A program made the translations under genes and the position numbers. A stretch of DNA of 64,000 nt from Nicotiana tabacum (taxonomy: Eukaryota > Streptophyta > Magnoliopsida > Solanales > Solanaceae). Position 1 is the first letter of the stretch. Every line of letters begins with the position of its first letter. This document shows, piece by piece, positions 54,277-64,000 of the stretch. The stretch covers positions 190,371,276-190,435,275 of the forward strand of contig NC_134087.1 in the NCBI RefSeq assembly GCF_000715075.1, given 5' to 3'. The notes under the pieces were generated by a model that was not told the DNA's origin, searched no databases, and saw nothing but the letters and a program-made list of their open reading frames with translations.

Positions 54277-56052
54277 GAAATGAGGCTTGAAAGACCATTG
54301 GAAGCTTTGGGTAACTGTGGCCTGATAGCAGACTCTATATATAATAGCTTCTTAATTTTCCATTTCACTTATATAATTCATTTATTGGCCTGTAATAATT
54401 TGTAAACAGATATTTGGGGTATTTAGTGAAAGGGTGGGTAGATGTATATCTTGTGGGGTAACTTGGGTAGAAATCCTGCCTTAGGACTTATTTGAAAATT
54501 TGCATGTCTCACTCGATAGAAAACATGCCTATAGGTTTTTTATTCCGGTTGAATCTGATTGCTTTTGCATAATAGAAAACATGCCTATAGGGTTTTTATT
54601 CCTATTGAATTAAATTTCATAATAGAAATCATGCCTATAAGGACTTCACTTTTAATGTTACTTGCATTAGATACAAACCATGTTCATAAATCCTGCATTT
54701 GTCATGTTAGAGATTGTGTTTCCAGGTTCCAAGTCAACATGTTTTTAATCAACTCAAATATAGATATCATGCCTATAGGACATAATTCTGATTCAGTAAG
54801 TTTTGCACATGTTACTGCAAATTGCCTAAAACCAATAATACGCCTAGATATCATGTCTATAAGGACCTAATTTGCAATTCTGTTTGGTAATTGTAATTAG
54901 CCTAATAGATCAATTGTATCTCGCCTACTTTACTTCTCAAAACTGACTTTGTTAAGCAACAACATTTCCTGAAACTAGTTCTTTCAACATTGCTCTAATC
55001 TCATTAGATATCCTGCCTATAGGATTAAAAGGGACTATTTCAAAACTCGTTTGTTTCTACATTAACATAAATATCAATTCTACATATAGGCAAGCCTTAG
55101 GGCATTTTAAAACTTGCATGTCTCTGAGGCTGTTTCTATCACTCAACGTTTTGAATTCTAATGAGCCCTTTTTTAGAGATCCTAGGCAACTAATAGGTTG
55201 TGACTTCTGTATCTGAAAGTGGTTTATCCCTGCATAATCATTTAGAAATCCTGCCTTAGGACATTGATTACTAAAGACCTTACTTATGGTTGAGTCGTGT
55301 TGCATGTATGCTCGTTTGCGGATGAAACTATGAGCCTTTAATTGCTCCATTTATGTGAAAGTCCTAAATACTTCTCTTTGACTGTCGCCTTAGATTTTTT
55401 GCCTTTAAAACTTTAGGGGTATGTCTAAAACTGCATATAAGTAGAGGTCCTAACTCCCTTCGGGACTATTAAGAAGGGACGGGTAGCAGCACACAATAGG
55501 AATCAATGACCAACACTCGCTTTGCATGACCAATAAGGGGATGGGAAGGGTAGACATGGGATATGATGACTACGCATTAATGTCACGTGTAGCCCCTCGA
55601 TGAGGAGTGTTTACCGGACATTGCGTGGGATGATCCTATAGGATAAACAACCTAGGACCCCTCTTTACCCCAAATCTTCTCATTGTTTAAAGCTTTCTTT
55701 ATAATTTGTTCACCCTTTATTTCACTACTTGACTTGTTTAAACGTGTTGCACTTATTTGATTCAACTATGGACTAATTTGTAAATATGAGTTCGGTCGGG
55801 ACCCACAGTTGTGGACCAAGAGGGGTGCCTAACACTTTCCCCTCGAGGTTATCTCGAGCCCTTACCCTAATCTTTGGTATTGCAGACCAACCCAAGAGTT
55901 AATCACTTTAGGTGCCCTAATGCACCATAATCTGTTAGGTGGTGACTCTTCAAATACTCATTTCCTAAAAGGAAATGAGTCATTGCACCCCATGGAATGT
56001 CGAAACCCAGACTTCTCTCTCTCCACGAGGAGGGGAAAAAGGGTGTGCGACA
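54277..56052 (+). repeat. Ogre-1 3' LTR, second part
   Basis: Resumes at GAAATGAGGCTT, matching 32011 onward of the 5' LTR to its end GTGTGCGACA. Contains the motif set at 54520-55090 and the U5 hairpin at 55916-55949 (CCTAATG with TGTTAGG, wobble pairs in RNA) followed by TGGTGACTCT. Confidence 0.9.
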
Positions 56053-57055
56053 GGTGATATTAATCGAACACCTGCCAGATAGAAAGGTATACCTGGGCAC
56101 TAGGTTAACCACCGAGCTCGGGAAAAAAACTTTCAATTTCCTTAAAGCTAATGTAGATTGTTTAGCTTGGTCCCATCTTGACATAACAGGTATCCCACCA
56201 GTGTTTAACACTCATAAGCTATGTTTGGACTCGAGGTTCCATCCATTTAAACAAAAGAAGAGGCCACATTACGAGGTAAAACATGCATTCTCAAGGATGA
56301 GGTATCCAAACTTCTTAAATAGGATCCATCCAGGAAGTTAAGTACCCGGACTGGCTAGCTAACGTAGTTGTCGTGCCTAAAAAGGGAAATAAACTAAGAA
56401 TGTATGTGGACTAAAAGGACCTAAACAAAGCATTCCCTAAGGATTCTTTCCCTTTTCCTAACATCGATCGAATGATCGATGCGATGACAGGGCACGAGAT
56501 ACTCAGATTTCTCAACACATACTCTAGGTACAACCAAATTATAATGGACCCGAACGATCAAGAAAAGACTTATTTCATTACCAAATTCGGCACCTACTGT
56601 TATAACACAATGCTGTTTGGATTAAAGATTGTTGGTGCCACTTACTAACGCCTAGTAAATTGGATGTTCAAAGAACAAATAGGGAATTAATGGAAGATTT
56701 ATATTGATGATATGGTGGTCAAGTCACTACGAGCAGAGGACCATTTGAAACATTTGCAGGAGACCTTCGACATACTTAGGAAATACAATATGAAGCTAAA
56801 CACGAAAAAATGCGCATAGTATCCAATTGGGGGATCGAGATCAACCCCAACAAAATAAAGGTCATAGAGGATATCATCGTGGTGGACAATGTCAAGGCCA
56901 TTCAAAGACTAACCGGGTACATAACTGCCTTAGATCGATTCATCTCAAGGTCCTCGGACAAGAGACATCGATTCTTCTCACTATTAAAGAAGAAGAATAG
57001 GTTCTCCTGGACTCCAAAATGCCAGCAAGCCTTGGAAGAGCTCAAATGATACATG
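56053..57055 (+). pseudogene. Outer Tat reverse transcriptase, broken
   Basis: Upstream block VILIEHLPDRKVYLGTRLTT and NVDCLAWSHLDITGIP, then a frameshift. RT: VDxKDLNKAFPKDSFPFPN (a stop within), YFITKFGTYCYNTMLFGLK, VNWMFKEQI and active site YIDDMVVKSLRAEDHL (YIDD intact), KYNMKLNTKKCA then a stop. The connection region reads GIEINPNKIKVIEDI, FISRSSDKRHRFFSLLKKKN and SWTPKCQQALEEL. At least four interruptions. Confidence 0.85.
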
Positions 57056-57583
57056 TCGATCCCACCTCTGCTACACACTCTGAAGGCAGACGAACAGGTG
57101 TACCTCTACTTGGCGGAATCTGAGGTCACGGTAAGAGGTGTCTTAGTCTTGGAGGAAGAAGGTATGCAGTTTCCTATTTATTACTTTAGTAGAACTCTAG
57201 CCGACGTCGAATCAAGGTATCCTCACATGGAAAAGTTAGTACTCATTTTGCTAAGCGCTTCGAGGAAGCTAAAATCGTACTTTCAATGCCACCCCATATG
57301 TGTCGTAACCTCTTACTCATTGAGGAACATCATGCATAAGCTTAAGCTCTTAAGACGGTTGGCCAAATGGGCCGTGGAGATTAACGGGTACGATATCGAG
57401 TATCGACCCCTAGCCACCATAAAATCACAAATTTTGGCAGACTTCGTGGCCGACTTTACACCAACCTTAATACCTGAACTCAAAAGGGAATTACTGCTCA
57501 CCTTGGGACTACTTCGGGAATATAGGCCCTCTTCACGGATGGTGCCTCCAACGCGAAGGGATCTGGGCTCGATGTCGTATTGA
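57053..57583 (+). pseudogene. Outer Tat RNase H
   Basis: Retroviral-type gypsy RNase H in one open frame of 176 codons: LYLAESEVTVRGVLVLEEEG, FPIYYFSRTLADVESRYPHM, EKLVLILLSASRKLKSYFQC, AKWAVEINGYDIEYRPLATI, QILADFVADFTPTLIPEL. The C-terminal end runs into a frameshift before the second RNase H. Confidence 0.82.
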
Positions 57584-58230
57584 AACCACCTATGGGAAGT
57601 ATAATTAGGCAATCTATTAGAGCTGTGAAACTAACTAACAATGAGGTCGAGTATGAGGCCATGATTGCAGGTCTAGAATTGGCTAAGAGACTTGGGGTAA
57701 AGTGATAAAAGCCAAGTGCGACTTCCTACTCATTGTGAATCAAGTCAACGAAACGTTTGAAGTAAAAGAATAACGGATATGGAGGTACTTGGACAAACTG
57801 CAGGTAACCCTACACCAATTCAGGGAATAGACCATGCAGCATATACCCCGAGATCAGGCAATCTATTAAAATTGTGAAACTGACTAACAATGAGGCCGAG
57901 TATGAGGCCATGATTGTAGGTCTAGAATTGGTTAAGAGCGTTGGGGACGAAGTGATCGAAGCCAAGTGAAACTCCCTACTTGTGGTGAATCAAGTCAACG
58001 GAACGTTTGAAGTAATAGAAGAATGGATGCGGAGGTACTTGGACAAACTACAGGTAACCCTACTCCAATTTAGCGAATAGACCCTGTAGAATATACACCA
58101 AGATTAGAAGCAGCCGATGCACTGGCTAAGTTAAGGTCATCGGTTGATTCCGATAAAGTCAGCTCGGGAGCAGTTGTGCAACTGATGAATTAGGTGGTAA
58201 AAGAAGGTCACGTCGAGGTGAACTCAATGA
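57520..58230 (+). pseudogene. Outer Tat second RNase H with 249-bp tandem duplication
   Basis: Tat elements carry an extra RNase H after the first. Readable: LFTDGASNAKGSGLDVVLKP (Asp), then TNNEVEYEAMIAGLELAKRL (Glu). The segment from 57607 is repeated from 57856 with a period of 249 bases (83 codons), so the TNNEAEYEA block occurs twice. The two units differ at many positions. Stops are frequent in both. Confidence 0.75.
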
Positions 58231-58379
58231 GTTTAACATGGGATTGGAAAAACATATAGACTATTTGAAGACAAGAAATTTGGCCTTGTATCCCAAAGAA
58301 TCGAGAACCCTGCACACCAAACTGCCAAATTTAGCTCGGTCGAAGGGGCATTATTCAGGAGATCTTTATTTGGCCCACT

Positions 58380-59095
58380 AGCTAGATGTTTGGGACCGGG
58401 GGAGGCCGAATACGCCATTGAGACAAGTTCACGAGGGCACTTGCAAAAACCATTCGGGGGATGAATCCTTGGTGCGAAAGCTAATCAGAACCGGCTTCTA
58501 CTAGACTGAAATAGAGAAGGATGCAAAAGATTTCGTGCGGAAATTCAAAGAGTGCCAAAGACACGCCCCGATGATCCATCAACCGAGGAAAATGCTCCAG
58601 TCAGTTCTGTCTCCATGTCCATTTATGAAGTGGGGAATGGACATTGTCGGTCCCCTGCCATGGGCACTTGGTAAAACTCAATTCATATTATTCATGATCG
58701 ATTATTTTTCTAAATGGGTCGAGGCCTAGGCGTTCGAGAAGATACGAGAAAAAAAAAGTCATTGACTTCATCTGGGATCACATAATATGTCGATTTGGGA
58801 TACCAACCGAGATCTTTTGTGACAAACTATTCATCGACAGGCAGAATCGACGAACAAAACTATACTCCAAAAATTGAAAAAAGAAGTTGATCGGTTCGAA
58901 AGGGAAATGGAAGGAAATCTTTCCCGAAATCATGTTGGCATACCGTACGACCTCGAAATCAAGCACCGTATTGGGAAGGGCCGTATCGAGTTTTTTGAAT
59001 AATCGGTAAAGACTCATATAAACTCGAAGCACAAAATGGTGTACAATTACCAAACAATTGGAACGTGACACACTTAAAGTTGTACTACTGTTAAG
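58380..59095 (+). pseudogene. Outer Tat integrase, partly deleted
   Basis: Zinc-binding region VHEGTCKNHSGDESLVRKLI and FVRKFKECQRHAPMIHQP. Core with first Asp in KWGMDIVGPLPWALGKTQF and FMIDYFSKWVEA followed by a stop. Second Asp region IFCDKLFIDRQ is degraded. The segment with the catalytic Glu is missing. The tail resumes with FPEIMLAYRTTSKSSTV and, in another frame, the C-terminal HLKLYYC-like end near 59090. Confidence 0.8.
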
Positions 59096-59994
59096 GTACG
59101 AACTTAATTCCTTTTTAATTGTGTTATAAATTGGACTAACATATGCAGGTAATAGGCCAAGGAAAGATGTGGCTATTAGTTTTGAAAGCACGTATTGCAC
59201 TATTTTTTCATTGAATTGATTTTGCCCCGAAGTGGGTTCTTTGGTAATGTTTTTAACGAGGCAGCAATAAAACGTGCTACCTTAGATTTGAAGACCAATC
59301 TTAATTCAATTTTTGTGATCGTTTGTATCAGATCAGCAGTAATCGACCCCTCACAAGTTCGGCCTCGAATATTGGGGGCTATTACCCTTAGTTAAGATGT
59401 TTAGCAGGGGAAAAGAAACTTTTATATGCAAAAAGCTAAGGCTTGGTGGTTAGGATTCATTGTAAGGGTCAAACGGTTATATGAATCGTGCCAACATAGT
59501 CCACTCCAGCCACGATACAAGTTCTATGCGCCTTCAATCATGTACCTTGCACATTAAGCAATGAAAGAAATTTCTACTTCCCTTACACTTTGTTACTACG
59601 CATTTTGCTTCCTCGATCCTGGATCCTAAAAGCCATTACCCCTACTAGGGTATTGTCGCCCGACAAAATATCGGATGACCTGGGCTACCAAACCTTGGAA
59701 GCACCAAACCCATTAGCGGTGCCTAAATATGAAAGGCCACGACCACCCTAAAAAAGGCTCGAGGACGTCCGAAGTCCATAACCAGAAAGTAAGGCCCTTA
59801 CAAAAAAAACAAAAACTACTAAAAGGTTAACCCCAGCAAAAACATCGTCTAAAAATACTTAAGCATATTAAAGACAAGTGGTAACACCAAGAATTTGAAG
59901 CCACAAGTAACCCTTTGTTGCACCAAATTTTGTCTCTTTTCGGACCTCCGAAAAATGAATGCTCTAGAACTAAAAATGATGTTATGCTAAGGCA
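59096..59994 (+). other. Outer Tat region between pol and antisense ORF
   Basis: No gene seen. Includes poly-A runs and a GGGGGCTATTACCCTTAG block near 59375 that may be part of the element's 3' UTR. Confidence 0.4.
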
Positions 59995-62083
59995 TTAAAA
60001 AAAATACACAAATAGAAAATTGCAAGTAGATTCTAGAAAAGTAAAGATACGGTGTTGACAAAAGGGGAAAAAAATTTTGTACTCCAAAATATATTTACAA
60101 AAGGCACGATAGAACGACCTCAAAATAGACAAAAAAATACACAAGGAAAAAGCACTAAGGCATCTACGCTTGGTCTGCACAGGGGCCTGACTCGTCGGCA
60201 GAACCCTTGGAGGGCCCAAAATTTCCTCAACATTAGAGGAATCAATGGAAGCTACCTCCAACTTGGACCTCAACATATTATATTCTTGGACGAGGGCATT
60301 CCATTCTGTAACGGCCGAGCTCAGCTGAGCTCAGAGTTCATCATTTAGCTAAGACCACTTGTTGGCCTTGTCCTTTGCAACCCGAAGTTGGTCCTTGGCC
60401 AATACCAGCTCCACTTTTGCAAACTCATTTTTCAAAGCCAACAGGTCAATCTTGCCCCTCCATGCCTCTGTCTCGGCCTAACCATCATCCATCTCAGCTG
60501 GAAGCTGGTCGTTTAAATCCACTTTCTCTTGGACTTGCAAATTTGTGTTGTTAGTCACCACGACTAGCTTCTCGGTTTTAGCCTCAAAGATCCTCACCTT
60601 CTTGACTAGGTCATCGTGCTCCCGCTTCAAGAACGAAGCCTCCCTCTGAGCCTTCTCCAGCTTGGCTTGTAGAATCGGGAGGTCCTTGAGGGCCTTGTCC
60701 TACTGCTCACTAAGTTCCATGCACATGTCCTTCTTCCGGACCTTCTCTTTGAGCTCAAAATCGAGCTGGTTAATCTCTAAGTGGGACTAGAGGAAGATTT
60801 CATGATGAAGCACTGAAGCCTGAAAAAATAATAAAGTTGTTAGAACAAATCTAAAGCTAAACAAGGTTCACGAAGGAGTACGAAGGGTAAGAGCCTTACC
60901 TAGTTTAGCGTATATTGTTCCTCATTAAAGAGACTCCACATGCCCACTTCGTTCATCTTTGACTGGTCCTCCTCGGTCAGCAGGTATCGAAGGTATATAT
61001 CTACGCCGATTAGGGTTGACAAGACCCGGGCATCTGCCAGGCCGGTAAGAACGACCGTCCTCTTGCGCTCGGGGTCCACGCTCGAAGCAGGGAATTACTT
61101 CACTATTTTTTTGTTCGAACTCGACTCGCCCGCCCCCGATGGAAAATCCTTTTTCGGGACCTCTAGGTGACCAAACCTGAGAAAGTCCTCCAATTCGGCC
61201 ATATCCACTGCCTCCGTCTCTCCTTCGGTTCCCGAGATAGAGGGCGATCTACCTCGTGGTCGCCCTTCTCGATTGCTTCCTACTCCCCCTTGTTATGGGT
61301 TGCCCCATGAGCAATAAAAATGTCATCATCCTCGGGCTTATTCTTGAGTCGGTAAAGGGAATCAAAATCTGATACCCTAGATTTGGGGCTCTATTTGATT
61401 TTACGGATCTAGATGCTCACTTTCTTCTTCCTCGCATCGGAATCCGGGGAACCCGAAGACTTTTTTTTCTTCTTCGTTTTATTCTCTTCCTTTGCGGTAG
61501 CCCCGGGCCGTCCCGAAGCAGAGGGTTCGACAAGAACGGATGAATCCTTGTCCTCGGCCAACGACCTAAGTTAGGTGGTCTTGGGCAGACCTGTAAGAAA
61601 AAAAAGAGACTTAACAATGCGTAATCCAAAAGTATGATAAATAATTATTCAGAAAAGGGCATCGCTATGGCAACGGGCCTCCCATTTGCCCATCTAGAGA
61701 TTGTGCCATGCGCGCTCGAATATGGCATCTGTTTACAGGTCCCCTTAATGCACTCGTTGAAGTAGGGAACTGCATTAGGAACCATGGGAACAACTGCACG
61801 ACAACATGCATAGGCAATGAGAGAAAGAACAAAAATAATGATAAATACCCGAGAAGGAAAATACTTACGGGATGTTTTTCACTTTTTCGGGAACGGTAGA
61901 AATTCGAAGGGGATGAGCTCTTCGATTTTCACCCGAACAAACCTCCCCTGCCAACCTCGGTCTTGGTCCTCGTCGATGATTGAGAACAGACCTATGCTTG
62001 CTCGGCGAACGAGCTTGATTAATCCCCCTCAGAAGATTCGAGGGCTACATAGGCGAAGTAGGTGGTCGAGGGTGAATGGAGGG
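59995..62083 (-). pseudogene. Antisense ORF of the outer Tat element
   Basis: Extra ORFs on the antisense strand between pol and the 3' LTR are described for Tat elements; function unknown. On the minus strand, from 62083 leftward: RRASIGLFSIIDEDQDRGWQ, GRFVRVKIEELIPFEFLPFP (a block I recognise from this family), a break or intron-like stretch, PYSSAHGTISRWANGRPVA, then a Ser/Lys-rich segment (EENKTKKKKKSSGSPDSDA) near 61440. A long coiled coil at 60300-60850 contains MELSEQ-DKALKDLP, LEKAQREASFLKREHDDLVK. The C-terminus is MLRSKLEVASIDSSNVEEIL, GPPRVLPTSQAPVQTKRR. Stops are scattered. It is cut by an LTR at 62084. Confidence 0.68.
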
Positions 62084-64000
62084 TGTTACACCCCATGTTT
62101 TCATACGTGAAACTATGCCATGAGTAAATAGATGAAAGCTCTGAAATGAGATGTTACATCCCGCATTTTCGTACGTTAAAGTTTCGTCATAAGGTAATCG
62201 ACATAAGCTCGGGAATGAGATTATTTTTGAGGTTGTAAGTATTATGCTATTTCAAACAAGAGAAAAGTAAATTCGTGAAGGTGAGGGGTAAGCGAATCAG
62301 AGAAAATGAGTTTCGTCGAAGTTTAATATTTTAGGATAAAATACGGTCCGAGTTATTATACCCGGTATTTATGGACTAGTGTCACACAAGGTACCACATG
62401 ACCATGATACTAAAATGTATGAAGTGTGTTAAAAGTAAGTAGTATTTTAAGTAATTTGAGATAATTTCTAATTATGTGCATAATCGGATAATTATTGATT
62501 AATGGGGATTAACAAATTAGTTAAGTGGATAATTGTTGAGTGGGAAATATCCCCCAACATGGAAGCCATATAAGAGCCATTAGGTGACTCTTAAATAAAT
62601 TTTCAAGATGGCAACCTTTAAAGAGATAAGTATTTTACCTCATTTGGTTAAAGAGTGTTATCAAGAAAGCCAAAAAAATGTTATGGCCACTAATCATTTC
62701 TTTGTTTGTAGTAAGCAAACATTCCATTTCAAATTAATAATATTGTTTATAAGCTTCAAAGAGGAATGCTTATATTTACTAAGTTATGGATGAAGCTACA
62801 ACAAATTCATATGAGATTTAATAAGGTAATAGCAACGGGATTTTGCGATTCCAAGGGAGTACAGTACAATCTTTCTCGATAATCTCATATGGATTTTCCC
62901 CTACTTCGATACGTCGTTACGTGAGTTGTCGCAAAAGACATTTGTTGGAAGGATTTTCAAGAAAATCGGCTCAGGTATGTTAAGACTATCCCTTCTTTCC
63001 TTTTGACATGATCCATATGATACAAACAAAACGAGCAAATGCACAACTTTCATAAATTACTCTATTCATAGAAATGCTAGAGATGCTTATATTTTTTATT
63101 CCTCATGTGTCCTATTATTCTATCATCTGTTCATAGGTCTCATAAAATATGTAAGTTGATAAAGTTTACTTCATGATATTAATCAGAGACATAATGGTCT
63201 TATGACATTCTGAGAGATTTTATTGATGTACTTCTCATGCATTACATTCATTTACATTGACACATGACCATATAGTGTTATATACGTGTATATATGTATA
63301 TGGTATATGGAAAAAGGTTACGGCATTATATATGCATCACCACCTTAGTATATGTTGATGATTTGCCCACAGTGGCCGAGATGATATGATGGAATGCCCT
63401 TAGAGGCTTGATGATGTTATGAACACATATACCCATGCATGGTATGACATTTATATGCATATGCATGACATTATAATATTAAATGATTCACAGATCTATT
63501 AAGATATACATGTTGAGTCTTTTACTCTATGTTTCTCGCACGTCTATTGTTTACTAATTTTCATTCCTTACATACTCGGTACATTATTTGTACTGACGTC
63601 CTTTTTTCCTGGGGATGCTATGTTTTATGCCCGCGGGTCCCGATAGATAGGTTGAGAGTCCTCCAAGTAGGCTATCAGCTCAACGGAAGAAGTCGGTGCA
63701 TTCCATTTGCTCCAGAGTTGCTTATTTGGTTTGTACAATTTAGACATGTATTTATTTGTATGTCGGAGCCCTCTCCCGGCCTTATGGCGTTTATGTACTC
63801 TTAGAGGCTTGTAGACATATGTCATGTATATGAAAGATTGTATGGCCTTGTCGGCCTATGTTCAGTGTACGAGTGATTATTTTGGCCTTATAGGCCCGTA
63901 CGTCATATGTATAAGTCAGTACATCAGGTTGGGTCATTTTATGTCAATTGTTCTCTTATGTTTTATTCATGCTACCTCATACAGTCCTTCTGGCTCATTT
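62084..64000 (+). repeat. 5' part of a gypsy-type LTR, runs off the window
   Basis: Starts TGTTACACCCCATGTTTTC. The LTR head appears twice: 62084-62151 and 62152-62219, about 70% alike (second TGTTACATCCCGCATTTTC). The later part (63590-64000), with CCTGGGGATGCTATG, CCGCGGGTCCCGATAGATAG and GTCGGAGCCCTC, resembles a very common Solanaceae gypsy LTR (Del/Tekay-like, from memory). Short frames in it are not genes. The other end is outside the window. Confidence 0.6.

Larger units (their letters stand above)
28911..56052 (+). mobile_element. Ogre-1: Ogre-type Ty3-gypsy element with both LTRs
   Basis: Long 5' LTR, tRNA-Arg PBS, reduced ORF1, gag, protease, RT/RNase H fused to the integrase tail, repeat-rich 3' UTR, PPT, and a 3' LTR in two pieces because of the 45547-54276 insert. 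The flanks (CCGAG left, GGTGA right) do not form a target duplication. The host gypsy element lacks sequence between the two sides, so either the target was already deleted or the ends were rearranged; the 5' LTR head carries an inverted duplication. Confidence 0.85.
26790..62083 (+). mobile_element. Outer Tat-like Ty3-gypsy element, split by Ogre-1
   Basis: Left part: partial 5' LTR, PBS, gag. Right part: RT, RNase H, second RNase H, integrase, then an antisense ORF. A PBS of the tRNA-Lys type, a second RNase H after the retroviral one, and an antisense ORF between pol and the 3' LTR are known for the Tat lineage. Gag C-terminus and protease are missing at the Ogre-1 borders, so the two halves do not meet precisely. 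The 3' LTR is outside the window. Confidence 0.75.

Noticed and set aside
28911..56052. Target-site duplication of Ogre-1
   Set aside because: CCGAG on the left and GGTGA on the right do not match, and the host element lacks sequence between them. I could not support a duplication.
60052..60348. Plus-strand 98-codon frame opposite the Tat antisense ORF
   Set aside because: It is the shadow of the minus-strand C-terminal segment, which has the family-like ending; no domain on the plus strand.
61417..61629. Arg-rich 70-codon minus-strand frame
   Set aside because: It is out of phase with the Ser/Lys-rich frame of the antisense ORF in the same stretch, which better matches the family.
63529..63825. 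Frames on both strands near the right edge
   Set aside because: Located in the conserved downstream part of a common gypsy LTR; no domain.

Overview
The window is nuclear DNA of a flowering plant and consists entirely, or almost entirely, of nested LTR retrotransposons. I found no cellular protein gene, tRNA, rRNA or bacterial feature. The repertoire (long-LTR Ogre/Tat Ty3-gypsy elements primed by tRNA-Arg, a Tat-type gypsy with an antisense ORF, several Ty1-copia lineages, a Stowaway-like MITE) resembles repeats I know from Solanaceae, most closely Nicotiana. The host genus is an inference. Element labels below (copia-A to D, Ogre-0 to 3, Tat) are mine.

Layout. 1-321: probable tail of a gypsy-type LTR cutting into copia-D. 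322-4299: copia-D, minus strand, badly decayed, 5' truncated. 4300-13365: Ogre-0, plus strand, with a 4.46 kb LTR, tRNA-Arg PBS, an extra ORF1 and gag; it is cut off inside gag and joined to copia-A. 13366-26789: copia-A, plus strand, split by three later insertions: copia-B (13987-18669, minus, target duplication AAACA), a MITE (19655-19872, TA duplication) and copia-C (21218-26717, minus, target duplication ATATA). 26790-62083: an outer Tat-like gypsy element, plus strand, with partial 5' LTR, gag, pol and an antisense ORF. It is split between gag and pol by Ogre-1 (28911-56052). Ogre-1 has both LTRs, PBS, a shrunken ORF1, gag, protease with a G-patch, a reverse transcriptase fused in frame to the integrase tail, and a repeat-rich 3' UTR. 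Its 3' LTR is interrupted at 45547-54276 by an Ogre-2 gag fragment, a 5'-truncated SIRE-type copia element on the minus strand carrying an env-position ORF, and an Ogre-3 LTR fragment. 62084-64000: start of another gypsy-type LTR inserted in the Tat antisense ORF.

Working state. All elements look dead: stop codons (often TGA where Trp or Arg is expected), frameshifts at protease active sites, Asp-to-Asn or Asp-to-Gly catalytic changes, and internal pol deletions. Insertion order can be read: Tat is older than Ogre-1, which is older than the 45547-54276 insert; copia-A is older than copia-B, copia-C and the MITE. Copia-B has the most similar LTR pair (about 13 differences in 491 bp by eye).

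Most interesting signals. (i) A minisatellite of about 21 units of 29 bp in the Ogre-1 3' UTR, in which each unit holds a 5-bp stem and 8-nt loop and the two stem arms change together across units. (ii) A U5 hairpin with paired changes in four Ogre LTRs, directly followed by a copy of the first 10 nt of the tRNA-Arg primer-binding site. (iii) A dispersed motif around ATGCCTATAGG repeated through the downstream part of every Ogre LTR. (iv) A 113-bp near-perfect inverted repeat at the head of the Ogre-1 5' LTR.
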